Positions 47,889 through 57,353 of a DNA stretch of 64,000 nt are shown here, piece by piece. A program made the position numbers and the translations under genes. Origin of the DNA: a virus; the IMG/VR virus record IMGVR_UViG_3300017963_000020, positions 24,134 through 88,133 of that record; one strand, 5' to 3'. How positions within the stretch are numbered: position 1 is the stretch's first letter; every line of letters starts with the position of its first letter. A model generated the notes under the pieces. It searched no databases. It saw nothing but the letters and a program-made list of their open reading frames with translations, and was not told where the DNA came from.

Positions 47889-50636
47889 CTATACGAAGGC
47901 GCGAGCCATATCCAAGTCATCAAGCTCGCGCTGATACCTTCGGATTTCGCGACCATCCAAGAAGATGCGGTTTTCAATCACGACACGAACTGGTCCGCCT
48001 CCTGCAGCTGGAGCAGCTCCTGTCGGCTCCCCTCGTTTGATCGCGTCGAACACATCTTTTAGATCTCCAGGACCAAGACCGCTCGGCAAGGGCATCACGA
48101 CTTCCGGCCTTCCTGTTTCTGCGAGTGCAGCTACAGTCGGCCTCGTTACGATGCCTCCATGCTGAAGCCCGATAGCTCCTGCGACTGTACCGATGATCCC
48201 GCTGACCGTCCCAATTCCCTTGTCCAATATATCAACGATAGCATCACGAACCCTGACAAGTGGATCGACCAGAGCCTTAACCCCACGAGTCATCCATGTG
48301 ATTCCCTTTATGATCCATGATATAACCTTGGCGAGCGGTTCCAGGGTATTTCGCACGACCCATCGTACGACCGTCCCGAATGCTTTCCAGAAGCCGACGT
48401 TCGCTCCGCCTCTACCAAAGACCGCGACACCGAGCTCGTCGAAAGCTGTGCCGAGTTCTTCCACGACTGGGGTCAATGGAGCGAATGCAGCTTCAATTTC
48501 CTGTACGACGATTTCTACTATTGCACCGACGACCGTAGCAGCGACGCCGATCAACTCGAACGCACGAGCGAAAGGCATCATAACAACGGTCATGACCGAC
48601 TTGAACAGCTTGCCCATCGGACCGACGCCTTTCATTGCATTGAATAGTCGGCCGAGAGGCTCGAAGATCATGCTGATTGCTTTTCGCATGGACTTCCAGG
48701 CATCACGAACTCCGCCGAGGTTTTGCTGCCATGCAGAAGCGAATATCTTCGCGGCGATTATCAGCCATCCTATCGGCGACATCAATACCAATAGAATTCC
48801 ATAGAACGCTTGAGCTGAACCCTTCGCGTTCCAGAATGCCCTTGCAACCTTCACGAGCAGGATCGTGAATACGATGATCGCCGTTATAATCAATAGAATC
48901 GGATTCGCCAGCATCGCAGCTGTCATGCCTCGAATCGCTCCGGTGAATATTCCGGATGCAGCTGCAGCTCCCTTCATTGCCGTTGATCCCATGATCGCAG
49001 CTTTTGCCTGTCCAAAAGACGCCCTGATGTTCCCCCATTTCAACATCGAATTTATTCTCGTCAATGTATTATTGATTCCGAGCGCGACATTATTTCCAAT
49101 CGTCGCGACCCTCTTTGCCCAAGCTGCCGAGACAGCTGCATAGGTGATAGAAGTGTTCTTTGAAATACCGATGCCGAGAATACGTTCAAGCCAGATCCTG
49201 ATCTTCATCTTTGCATTCGTCAGGTCTGTTTGCGTCAGCCTGAGCTTCTCGGCGAATATAGACGCGAGGACTGCTCCCCTTGTCATTCCTTCAATGCCGA
49301 ATATAAGCTTGGAGATCGCGAGATACGCGAACTTCGCCTTTGTTACCAGTCCAAGAGCAAGGTTCAATTTCATAAAGGCAGAACCGAGCACAAGGACGGT
49401 TCCTACGAGTCCTGTCAAGAAGACGACAGCTCCGACCAAGAGCATAATCACCTTCGTCGTTCTCGGGAACCACATCGTGAGCGTGATTAGCACGTTCAAT
49501 ATCTTCGTGAAGAATGAAACAGCCATCTTCAATGGACCGAGGAGCGGCGAACCGAGTCTCATTGCGAGCGTTTGAATTGAACCCATCATCAGCACAAGTC
49601 GGCCGATCAATGGTTCCAAGACAGCTTCGCGGAACTTAGCTGCCGTTCCAGATGCGTTCTTCAATTCGTTTTCCAGCTTTGCGAAATTCTCAGGACCCAT
49701 AGCGACGACGGCATTGAAGGCATTCATGCCTCGTGCGCCGAACAATGTCATGAGCGACAATGCCCTCTGTTCTTCTGTCGTTTTCCCAAGGGCATTCTGA
49801 ATCTCAAACATGAGCGTCGCCATGTCTTTGAAATTCCCGTTTGCATCCGTAGCAGATAGGCCGAGCTTCTGCAGCTCTGCCGTCGCCTTCGGTTGCATCA
49901 GGGCACGAATCGCCGATCGAAGTGTAGTCGCCGAGACAGATGCCTCTGCCCCTGTATTCCGCAGAGCACCGAGGATCGCGACGGTATGCTCGAATTCCTG
50001 TCCCATCGCCTTCGCGTTACCACCGACACGAGCCAGCATCACTTGAAGGTCTCTGGCTTGGATATTGGTCAGCTGTGTTGATCTGAGCAGAATGTCAACG
50101 ACCTTCGCTGTGTCTTTGGCTTCAAAGCCGAATCCCCTAACTCCTGCAGCTGCAGCTGAGGCAGCTCCCGCGACCCCGAGCTGGCCGAGCGAACCTGTAG
50201 CAAGGTCCAAGACAGGCATCAAGGCAGCTGTCGCCTCTCCTGCCGTAAAGCCAGCTGTCGCGAGTTCTTTTAGACCTTCTGTCGCCTGAGTCGGGCTCCA
50301 TCTGGTCTTGATTCCTGCTTCAACTGCAGCTGCAGTCAACGCCTTCAATTCCCCTGTCGTGGGGACGAGGATGGCCTCTACTCGTTTCATTCCTTCTTCG
50401 AAACGAGCAGCTTCGGCGGTCACGAGTGCGAGAGCCACAGATGCGCCAGCTGCCCCGATGAGAGCTACCCTTCCTGCCCTCGCCGCGACTTCCATTCGGA
50501 GCTGTGCTCTGGTCGCACGGTCGGTCGCCATAGACAACGTCTGCATTGATGCCGACGCAGCTGAAGCTGGACCCGACAGCCTATTGACCATCGAGAGTAC
50601 GACCCCGAGTCCCAAAGCTGTTCCGATTCCGGCCAT
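47889..50636 (-). CDS. tail tape measure protein
   Basis: 915 residues, Ala-rich. The N-terminal half (RFEEGMKRVEAILVP, ATEGLKELATAGFTAGEA, DLQVMLARVGGNAKAMG) matches TP901-type tape measures; several hydrophobic segments (about 395-430, 590-660) fit membrane-active regions. It sets tail length; at about 1.5 angstrom per residue the tail would be near 135 nm. It starts directly after the frameshifted chaperone. Confidence 0.92.
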   Translation of the reverse strand: MAGIGTALGLGVVLSMVNRLSGPASAASASMQTLSMATDRATRAQLRMEVAARAGRVALIGAAGASVALALVTAEAARFEEGMKRVEAILVPTTGELKALTAAAVEAGIKTRWSPTQATEGLKELATAGFTAGEATAALMPVLDLATGSLGQLGVAGAASAAAAGVRGFGFEAKDTAKVVDILLRSTQLTNIQARDLQVMLARVGGNAKAMGQEFEHTVAILGALRNTGAEASVSATTLRSAIRALMQPKATAELQKLGLSATDANGNFKDMATLMFEIQNALGKTTEEQRALSLMTLFGARGMNAFNAVVAMGPENFAKLENELKNASGTAAKFREAVLEPLIGRLVLMMGSIQTLAMRLGSPLLGPLKMAVSFFTKILNVLITLTMWFPRTTKVIMLLVGAVVFLTGLVGTVLVLGSAFMKLNLALGLVTKAKFAYLAISKLIFGIEGMTRGAVLASIFAEKLRLTQTDLTNAKMKIRIWLERILGIGISKNTSITYAAVSAAWAKRVATIGNNVALGINNTLTRINSMLKWGNIRASFGQAKAAIMGSTAMKGAAAASGIFTGAIRGMTAAMLANPILLIITAIIVFTILLVKVARAFWNAKGSAQAFYGILLVLMSPIGWLIIAAKIFASAWQQNLGGVRDAWKSMRKAISMIFEPLGRLFNAMKGVGPMGKLFKSVMTVVMMPFARAFELIGVAATVVGAIVEIVVQEIEAAFAPLTPVVEELGTAFDELGVAVFGRGGANVGFWKAFGTVVRWVVRNTLEPLAKVISWIIKGITWMTRGVKALVDPLVRVRDAIVDILDKGIGTVSGIIGTVAGAIGLQHGGIVTRPTVAALAETGRPEVVMPLPSGLGPGDLKDVFDAIKRGEPTGAAPAAGGGPVRVVIENRIFLDGREIRRYQRELDDLDMARAFV

Positions 50637-51646
50637 CTATTTCTCTTTCATTTGCCTTGCGATTTCCTCTGACCGTTCAACGGCATAGTCCATGAAGAAC
50701 TTCCGCTCGGCATCGGTCATCGCCCAGAGTTCACGATAGGACCATCCTTTGTAGATGTGACCTAATTCCGCGATCTCCCTCCACGTCTCCCGAAGCGACG
50801 CTGTCCCGCACTCGGAAGCAAAAAATCCGACGGGTCAACCCCATAGTCGAACGTTCTGTTGCAGGAATTGCATCGCACCGAACTGAAGACATCCGGTCCA
50901 GGCTGATTGTCCAGGAACTGGTCCATGATGGCGTCGCTGATCTTCGTACGAAGGCGATCGTAGAACTCGAAGTCCACGGGATCACCGTCGAAATCGATCG
51001 TGCAAGCTGCAAGGACAGCCATCGAGGAATCGTTGATGTTCCTGATCTGGTCCACCGACAATCCCTCTTCCTCGAATCCCCTTGCGAGTTTCAGCCTTGC
51101 CGTATGCCCGAAGGCCTCCACGACCAGGACCCATTCCTTGAGCGTGTCGTCCTTCTTGTATCCCGTGTCCTCGATCCGGACGGTCTTGATCTCGCTCGGT
51201 GCGGTGAAGATGTCCACCCGATTCCCACAGAAACCGCATTCCGAACGCTGGACGATTTCCGAGTCTTCGCCCTTCGTGACCTTCCTGATTGCGAGAACGC
51301 AAGCGGAACGGTCCGCCGAGTACATGGACCGAACCAAGACCTTCCTCTCTTGCTTTTCGTCGGCGAACTGGTAGTGAGGGAATCCGAGCACCAAAGCAAG
51401 AGAATGGGTCGTCAGTTTCCCAGGATGGTTGAGGATGTCCGGCCTACCGATTTTCCTTCGCACCTTGGGACCGAGCTCGCTGATCTGAACCTTCCTGTAG
51501 TAATTTCCGGCCAGATCCCACGAGCCGACGGGCAATTCGAAGTCGATCTTCTCATCGTCCAAGCTGCTGAACGCCGGGATGACCTCGGGAGCTTTGGTTT
51601 CTTCCTCTGCTCCTTGGTCCATTTCCGTACCGTGCTCCTCGTTCAT
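50637..51646 (-). CDS. tail assembly chaperone, -1 frameshift product
   Basis: Slippage at T TTT TTG (minus strand 50825-50819) moves the ribosome to the -1 frame, which is open for 60 codons and ends in TAG at 50637-50639, one base before the tape measure ATG. The extension contains a YKGWSYRELWAMTDAERKF stretch, typical of the T part of GT proteins that bind the tape measure. The slip site, the open -1 frame and the place just before the tape measure agree with the lambda G/GT arrangement. Confidence 0.8.
50762..51646 (-). CDS. tail assembly chaperone (zero-frame product)
   Basis: 294 residues. Two CxxC pairs (C137/C140 and C259/C262) suggest a zinc site, and the C-terminus is Arg/Gly-rich. 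In this position, just upstream of the tape measure, a tail assembly chaperone is expected; its zero-frame form would be the G protein and the frameshift form GT. Some larger phages carry similar zinc-binding chaperones. Start after AAGGAAGAAAAG. Confidence 0.75.
   Translation of the reverse strand: MNEEHGTEMDQGAEEETKAPEVIPAFSSLDDEKIDFELPVGSWDLAGNYYRKVQISELGPKVRRKIGRPDILNHPGKLTTHSLALVLGFPHYQFADEKQERKVLVRSMYSADRSACVLAIRKVTKGEDSEIVQRSECGFCGNRVDIFTAPSEIKTVRIEDTGYKKDDTLKEWVLVVEAFGHTARLKLARGFEEEGLSVDQIRNINDSSMAVLAACTIDFDGDPVDFEFYDRLRTKISDAIMDQFLDNQPGPDVFSSVRCNSCNRTFDYGVDPSDFLLPSAGQRRFGRRGGRSRN
50819..50825 (-). other. slippery heptamer T TTT TTG (-1 frameshift)
   Basis: In zero frame GAT TTT TTG CTT. 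Both tRNAs can re-pair one base back (TTT TTT). The -1 frame after it is open for 60 codons to the tape measure start. Confidence 0.8.
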
Positions 51647-51691
51647 CTTTTCTTCCTTTCAGTCAACAGTCAACCGTCTCGGTATGTTAGT

Positions 51692-51713
51692 TCCGGTCCT
51701 TCCTTAGACCGGA
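51692..51713 (-). terminator. 7-bp hairpin at the tube gene end
   Basis: TCCGGTC (51692-51698) pairs with GACCGGA (51707-51713), overlapping the stop of the tube gene. No U-run; possibly an mRNA stabiliser for a highly expressed gene. Confidence 0.4.
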
Positions 51714-52219
51714 CGCAGATCCAGCGGATCGGGCAGACCGCCCTCGTTCTGGATGGTCGCTGATTCCATCCAGACGTCCGACGAACCCGCATCGAGCGTC
51801 GGATGGCTGAGCTTGCTCGGCCAGCACTCGAAATAGGTCCAGCCCTTCAGACGTCTGTTGAAGTCGTCCATGAGCTGGATCTTGAGGGTTCTGCGGAATG
51901 CGAGCGCGGGATACTGCCCTTGCTTCTGCACGAGCTCCACTTGCGCTCTCCAGATTTGCAGGTCGTTCGACCGCGATTTCCCCCTGGAGAGAACGAGCTC
52001 CGTCGCCTTGTAGATCCCGGGAAGCTTCTTGGTGATTCGGTCGGTACCTTCTCGGTACTCCACGACCTCGCTTTCTTCCTCGAGACCTTCGATCGTCCGG
52101 AATCCAGCCCTCCAGGACCTGATCCCGACGCAGAGAACGCGAAAGCGAAATCCGACGTAGGGATCGAGTCGCTGTCCGGCCTTCTGTCCGGCTCCAGGAA
52201 CCGACAAAACGTGAGGCAT
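51704..52219 (-). CDS. tail tube protein (gp19-like)
   Basis: 171 residues. The YVGFRFRVLCVGI start, the GLEEESEVVEYREG segment and the LPGIYKATELVLSRG stretch match the T4-gp19/contractile-tube family. The protein polymerises inside the sheath. Good ribosome site (GGAGGATCGGTC). Sheath is directly upstream, tail chaperone downstream. Confidence 0.88.
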   Translation of the reverse strand: MPHVLSVPGAGQKAGQRLDPYVGFRFRVLCVGIRSWRAGFRTIEGLEEESEVVEYREGTDRITKKLPGIYKATELVLSRGKSRSNDLQIWRAQVELVQKQGQYPALAFRRTLKIQLMDDFNRRLKGWTYFECWPSKLSHPTLDAGSSDVWMESATIQNEGGLPDPLDLRPV

Positions 52220-52285
52220 GACCGATCCTCCTTCAAAAGGAAACGTCCTTCAGTTTTTGGTTTTGGACTACGACGCCGACCGTTC

Positions 52286-54574
52286 CTACTGTTCCTCGAT
52301 CGAACGCTGTCCCCTCATGTTCGTCACGGTGAACAGGACCTTTTCGGCCGTCCCCACGACGTTGAATCCCATCTTCACCTTGAAGATTCCGCCCTGACGC
52401 TGAGCCTGAGGATTGATTCCCGACCCTGTGTAGACGTAGAACGCCTGATCGGAATTGTCCTCAGGCACGAACACGCCATCCTTCCAGAGGTCGTAGAGGA
52501 ACCCCTGGATCATGTCGTAGACGTCCTCGCTGAGGTCGTCGTTGTTCGGCTCGAACGGAATCCAGATCGAGTCGCCCAGGACGCTCTCTTCCACGAAGAT
52601 GGTCGTTCGCATGACGTGGATGAACTGTTGCGGTCTGCTCTCCACGAGCAGGGTTCTTGCCCCGAAGATCCGAATGCCGAATCCCGGGAAGTTCCGGATG
52701 ATGTTGACGCCTCTCGGGTTGAGCAGGAGCGAGGCATCGTCCCAGTCCACCGTCTTGTCGTCGGTGACCAATCCGGCCAGACCCTTGATCCTTTCGTTCG
52801 CCGGAGCTTTGTGCGTCCCCCTGTCTGCGGCGACTCTGGACCAGACTCCCATCACCCATCCTTCAGGCGAGTGATCCTGTTCCAGAGTGTACTCGCTTTC
52901 GGGGTCCAGGATGGTGATCCACGGGAAGTAGAGCGTTCCTCGCATGGACGAGATGTTGATGGTGTAGTCCCGCCATTCGATCGCCTCTTCCACGGTATCC
53001 ACCGACTGAGGAACCGAGGCGATATACATGGCGTGGAGACGAGCGTCGCAGTAGTCGATCCCGTTTTCGACCACGAGCTTGGACGTGACTCCGGGAGTGG
53101 CGATCATGCTGACTTCCCGGATGCCGTTGAACCTGTAGATGCCCGTCTCCGAACCCGGAGTGCTGACGCCGATGTAGTCGGAGTCCTGAGGCGTCTCGCC
53201 GTCCAGCCCGAAGGCCAGAGCGACGTTCTGCACGGGGAACGGCAGGTTCAGGAATGCCGGACTGTTCGACGGGTTCTGGTCCAAGACTTCCACGAGCTCG
53301 CTCTTGTTCGCCTTGCCCGACAGTCTCGTGTTGACATAGTTCAAGGCGTTCGTCGGTTCCATGGAGAGCTGCGGATGCGTCTCGAATGCGCCGACATCGT
53401 CCTGGACCGTGAGATCGAACTCGAAGGAGGTTGCGGGTGAATTGGCCGGGATCGGTGCGCCGAGCGTGATCGCGGCGAAGAAGATGACGTTCCCCGAAAC
53501 CTGCGTCACGAGCACGTTGACGTCGGTCGTGCCGTCGGTGATGTGGATCAGGCTTCCGACCCTTGCTCCCGAGGCATTGTTCAGGGTCGCCTGAGTCGCT
53601 CCGCTTGCGAGTGCCGACGTGATGACCGTGGAACAGGCATGGGTCGTCGCGGTCTTGACCACAGCTGCCGTCGTGTAGGACGCCAGACTTTTGGACTTGA
53701 ACTTGAGCTTCTTGTTGACCGTGTCGATCTGCCAGATGACGAACCATTGAAGGTTCGCGCCTTCCTCGATGATCGCCAGGTCGCCGATCTCGAAATCACG
53801 GATCGAATTGACCTGGACCTCGGTGGATGCGCCCGAAGCTGCAGCTGCGAGCGTCGTGGACGCCTTGAGCGTCGTGTACTCCAGAGCGTTTCCCCATGCT
53901 CCAGGGTTTCGAGCTGCGATCTTGACCGAGTGCGAACCCTGATCGGAATCGAATTCCCAGGAATCGGAAGTCGCAGGACCCGAGCCCGACGCGAGGTTCG
54001 TGGGACCCTGTGCGGTCACGACGCCAGCTCCTGTTCCGCTTGCGACGACGAGCTGCAGAGCGGTGAGGTGAGCGTTGACTGCGGCGACGACCTGAGCTGC
54101 CGTTGAGATGATCGCGCTTCCACCGTCGGTCGCGAGTGAGACGTCGATGTCGTATCCACCGACGGTCGGCGTGACCGTCACTCCCAGAGGCTGACTTGCT
54201 CCGCCCGGATCGGTCAGCTTGATGCGGATGCTGTTCCCCTCCGCTCCCGGATGCCTCGCCGTCCAGACGATTTCCGACGTTCCCGAGTCGGTCGTCAGGG
54301 TTGCGAAAACCTCCGGCCTGAGCACTCGCGACAGCCAGAGAGAGCGACCTTCGTTCACGAAGAATCCCCGGACGTGCTTCGGTCCCACGAACCCTCCGTA
54401 GAACGATCCGCACTTCCGCTCGAATTCCTCCCAGGAGGTCACGAAGATCGCTTTGTTCGTGTCCCCCTTTCTGGTTCGAAGGACCATGCCTCCAACGGAG
54501 ACCGGGACGCCTTCGATGGTTGGAGGATTGTCGAAACGCTCCTCCATGTTCAGCCCGACATGAAGTTCCGGCAT
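52286..54574 (-). CDS. tail sheath protein
   Basis: 762 residues. The N-terminal strand (GVPVSVGGMVLRTRKGDTNKA), several inserted beta domains between about 90 and 400, and the C-terminal conserved part (NPRGVNIIRNFPGFGIRIFGARTL, then the terminal MRGQRSIEEQ) identify a contractile sheath. It is longer than minimal sheaths, so surface domains are likely. It contracts on host contact. Followed by the tube gene. Confidence 0.93.
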   Translation of the reverse strand: MPELHVGLNMEERFDNPPTIEGVPVSVGGMVLRTRKGDTNKAIFVTSWEEFERKCGSFYGGFVGPKHVRGFFVNEGRSLWLSRVLRPEVFATLTTDSGTSEIVWTARHPGAEGNSIRIKLTDPGGASQPLGVTVTPTVGGYDIDVSLATDGGSAIISTAAQVVAAVNAHLTALQLVVASGTGAGVVTAQGPTNLASGSGPATSDSWEFDSDQGSHSVKIAARNPGAWGNALEYTTLKASTTLAAAASGASTEVQVNSIRDFEIGDLAIIEEGANLQWFVIWQIDTVNKKLKFKSKSLASYTTAAVVKTATTHACSTVITSALASGATQATLNNASGARVGSLIHITDGTTDVNVLVTQVSGNVIFFAAITLGAPIPANSPATSFEFDLTVQDDVGAFETHPQLSMEPTNALNYVNTRLSGKANKSELVEVLDQNPSNSPAFLNLPFPVQNVALAFGLDGETPQDSDYIGVSTPGSETGIYRFNGIREVSMIATPGVTSKLVVENGIDYCDARLHAMYIASVPQSVDTVEEAIEWRDYTINISSMRGTLYFPWITILDPESEYTLEQDHSPEGWVMGVWSRVAADRGTHKAPANERIKGLAGLVTDDKTVDWDDASLLLNPRGVNIIRNFPGFGIRIFGARTLLVESRPQQFIHVMRTTIFVEESVLGDSIWIPFEPNNDDLSEDVYDMIQGFLYDLWKDGVFVPEDNSDQAFYVYTGSGINPQAQRQGGIFKVKMGFNVVGTAEKVLFTVTNMRGQRSIEEQ

Positions 54575-54683
54575 CTTACCTTCTCCAATTCAGGTCTATA
54601 CAAAGTCTATCGGGCAATCGTTTAATCTCAGCCCACGATACTATCACCGATCTCTCCAATCCATGCCGTCTCGCAGATCGAAT

Positions 54684-55028
54684 CTACTCTTCCGAACGTC
54701 CGCGCCGGATCGTCTTCTTGGAACCCTTCTTGGAGCCCTTCTTTTTCGGAGCTTCTTCCTGCTCCACTTCCTGCTCCTCTTCTTCGGGTTCCGGAACGGC
54801 GATCGGCTCGGGCTCCGGTTCCGGCTCGGGAGCAGGTTTCGGTTCTTCCTGCTTCACGGGCTCGGTATATTGAACGACCCTTCGGTTGTGGAGAGCTTTG
54901 GCGAAAAACGGGTCGATCATTTCCGCCTCCTCCAATTCCCGGCTGATTTCCCCTCGGCTCAGGTGGATGGTATGACCGTCCACGAACGTAAGAGGAAGGT
55001 CGCCGTTCGTATTGTTCCTGACCTTCAT
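54684..55028 (-). CDS. small protein with Pro/Glu and Lys tail
   Basis: 114 residues. A small globular N-domain (1-55) with a strand pattern LPLTFVDGHTIHLSRGE, then a Pro-Glu repeat and a basic KKKGSKKGSKK tail. ATGA overlap with the preceding neck gene. Unknown, possibly a head-tail junction protein. Confidence 0.55.
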   Translation of the reverse strand: MKVRNNTNGDLPLTFVDGHTIHLSRGEISRELEEAEMIDPFFAKALHNRRVVQYTEPVKQEEPKPAPEPEPEPEPIAVPEPEEEEQEVEQEEAPKKKGSKKGSKKTIRRGRSEE

Positions 55029-56308
55029 CTGGCTCCTCCTTGATCAATGATCGTGGTGAACGTCTCTACTAACGGGACCTCTTCGTACTCTCCATCCAGG
55101 ATTGGATCCTGGAAGACTATTGACGCTTCGTATATCTTTGCCGATAGGTCTTCTCGTATTACATTCGCCCTCGCTTCATCCGCTTCGTTTACGATCTTAA
55201 GCTCTTCGGACGTTGCGAGAGAAACGATATGCTTGTCGGTCAGTACTCTATTGACCGCTCTGTTGATTTCCGAAGCCAATAATTCATCCGGCGAATAGGA
55301 AATGACCCTGACGGGCATTCTGTATGTCTTTGGCTGTTTCCTGATCCTGGCTTTACTCTTTGCCTTATTCTTTTCAATCTTTTTGCCGTCATTTCTGAAA
55401 TCCATATCCTCGGTAAAATCCCCGACCTCTATTGTGATCTTTGGAATCTCGCCGATGATATAATCGGCATCAGGGGCGATATACAGATCGATATGAATCC
55501 TAAGACGTGCGACAATGGTATCTCCTGCCGTTTGTGATGCAGTCATATTGATTTGCTGATCGTATATCTTTTCGCCCGTCTCCTTCGTCTGGATCAATGT
55601 TTTGTTGAGCGAAAGATATAGATTCGTCAGGCGTCCAGGGTCATTGGTTTCGTTCCAGACGCCGAGAACGGTTATAATCTCAGGATCGATTGGAGGCTTG
55701 AACGATTGTGCATTCGTTCCAAGCTCGATCTTCACTTCAGTCTCGATCGTCAGGATATTATTCAAATGAGCGAACAGCGAACGGACAACGTCCTCTTCTG
55801 GGGTGAAATCAAGCTCATGATGGATTGCGATCCCGTATAGTGTAGGACTGGACAGGTTATCCGAGTCAGGGTTCAATCTTGCCTTGACCCTGATTTGTTT
55901 AATCCCTGCCGTGAAAATGAGGGACGCGATATTGTCTTGCACGTCATATTCATTGGACCAATCGTTTGCCCCTGCCGTCGTCCATGAACCGTTCCAATAA
56001 AGCCAGACCGTTCCACCATCAACGGACAGCTGGTAGTCTACCGTTCCAAGGTCATTCCCATCCTCGTCCTTTTCGTATCCAACGTGTTCTTCAAAGGACC
56101 ATAGTGAGGTCAATGCCCTTATGATCATATTCGGGAATGTAATTTCTTGTGATGCCCTATACTTTCCTTCCGAACCGAATGACGGTTCGCCGTTCTCGTC
56201 GGTCGGGATAATGACAGCATATCTTCCACGGAATAGATCTACCTTCGTCTCATCCCAAACAAGATGGGACGGTTGAATGTCTGCGATCCTAAGATAGCGA
56301 GTCGGCAT
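55025..56308 (-). CDS. neck/tail protein, unassigned
   Basis: 427 residues, mostly strands, with an N-terminal jelly-roll-like part and a basic hinge near residue 325 (KKIEKNKAKSKARIRKQPK). No family is recognised. It lies between gp10-like completion protein and sheath and overlaps both neighbours by a few bases, so it is a structural neck or tail terminator candidate. Confidence 0.55.
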   Translation of the reverse strand: MPTRYLRIADIQPSHLVWDETKVDLFRGRYAVIIPTDENGEPSFGSEGKYRASQEITFPNMIIRALTSLWSFEEHVGYEKDEDGNDLGTVDYQLSVDGGTVWLYWNGSWTTAGANDWSNEYDVQDNIASLIFTAGIKQIRVKARLNPDSDNLSSPTLYGIAIHHELDFTPEEDVVRSLFAHLNNILTIETEVKIELGTNAQSFKPPIDPEIITVLGVWNETNDPGRLTNLYLSLNKTLIQTKETGEKIYDQQINMTASQTAGDTIVARLRIHIDLYIAPDADYIIGEIPKITIEVGDFTEDMDFRNDGKKIEKNKAKSKARIRKQPKTYRMPVRVISYSPDELLASEINRAVNRVLTDKHIVSLATSEELKIVNEADEARANVIREDLSAKIYEASIVFQDPILDGEYEEVPLVETFTTIIDQGGAR

Positions 56309-56913
56309 CAGCGGACACCTAACAGAGCCCTCATTCCAGCTGCTACGGATTCCTCGTAGATCTTAAGGACTGCCTCTTTGCTTTCTTTTACGGCAGGACC
56401 AATCACTGGACGAGGCCTGATTCGAACACGTTGAACGAGTATGAAGTCCTCTCCATACTCAAGACCTGGATCTTTTGGTCTAACCCTTCTCTTCAACGGT
56501 ACAAATAGAGCGCGAGCCCCTTTCGGCTTAATAACAGTCGCCTTCGGCTCTGCGCCGATTTCACCGCCTTCGAGAACCCTTGCTATTCTTGCGAGCGACA
56601 TTCCAGTTTCTCTGTCTGTCTTACCAGCTGGAACGCCGACCCATATTTGCAGAGGAGCGATATGAATGCTTGTGACAGCCCTGATCATATCGCCTTCGTC
56701 TATCCAAGGTTTCGTACTTCCTTTTCTGCGAACCGTTATTGGCGAATTCGGTGGCGAAGATACAGACCGCATCTTCATCCGAATATTCCTGACAACGAGT
56801 AGACCTGCCCGTTTCGTGCCGACCTCTGCGAACTTGTTTATGGTCTTTGTCAGCAAAGGAACGGTCAGGAATCTGTTGAGCTTATCCCAATCGCCTGTCT
56901 TTATCAGGCTCAT
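56308..56913 (-). CDS. gp10-like / tail completion protein
   Basis: 201 residues. The pattern KPWIDEGDMIRAVTS, a later VGVPAG and IARVLEGG fits HK97-gp10/virion morphogenesis family proteins that complete the head-tail joint. Overlaps the next gene by one base. Moderate confidence. Confidence 0.65.
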   Translation of the reverse strand: MSLIKTGDWDKLNRFLTVPLLTKTINKFAEVGTKRAGLLVVRNIRMKMRSVSSPPNSPITVRRKGSTKPWIDEGDMIRAVTSIHIAPLQIWVGVPAGKTDRETGMSLARIARVLEGGEIGAEPKATVIKPKGARALFVPLKRRVRPKDPGLEYGEDFILVQRVRIRPRPVIGPAVKESKEAVLKIYEESVAAGMRALLGVR

Positions 56914-57353
56914 TATGGACTCCCTGTGAATTCCAGGGTTCGCTCGAAGTATATAAGCATTAGATTCGCCTTCCTACGAAGATATCCACCATGAAGAACC
57001 TGAGATACTTCGTAAGGTGGATCAATATCGTGGTCGTCAACCTTCACGACGAGGTCGCCCTTGATTATTGGATTCGTCAGGGCATCGTAATCACGCTTCC
57101 TCATCGTGATATGCCCAGACGTTATAGGCGAATCGCCGAGCTCGGTTGGAACCTTATCTTCTTGCCTGTCGTATACGATCTGGGCATTGATCTTCAGGGT
57201 TGCAGCTGTGTTCGTCCCATGATATATCTTCCGACCCCTTGGCCGTCTATAGACTGGATCTATAGCTGGCTTGTCTTTCCCTGTGAACCGACCCTGTTTT
57301 GCTATCAGGACCAGTTCGATGGGAACCGGATTCATTCGCATAGGAATCGGCAT
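56913..57353 (-). CDS. head-tail joining protein candidate
   Basis: 146 residues, strand-rich with a basic linker, no recognised motif. It sits exactly between the connector-type gene (57353) and the gp10-like gene, overlapping each by one base, which suggests a joining or stopper protein. Confidence 0.55.
   Translation of the reverse strand: MPIPMRMNPVPIELVLIAKQGRFTGKDKPAIDPVYRRPRGRKIYHGTNTAATLKINAQIVYDRQEDKVPTELGDSPITSGHITMRKRDYDALTNPIIKGDLVVKVDDHDIDPPYEVSQVLHGGYLRRKANLMLIYFERTLEFTGSP

Noticed and set aside
51803-53440. 545-codon plus-strand ORF
   Set aside because: Antisense of tail tube and sheath genes; composition typical of a complement frame.
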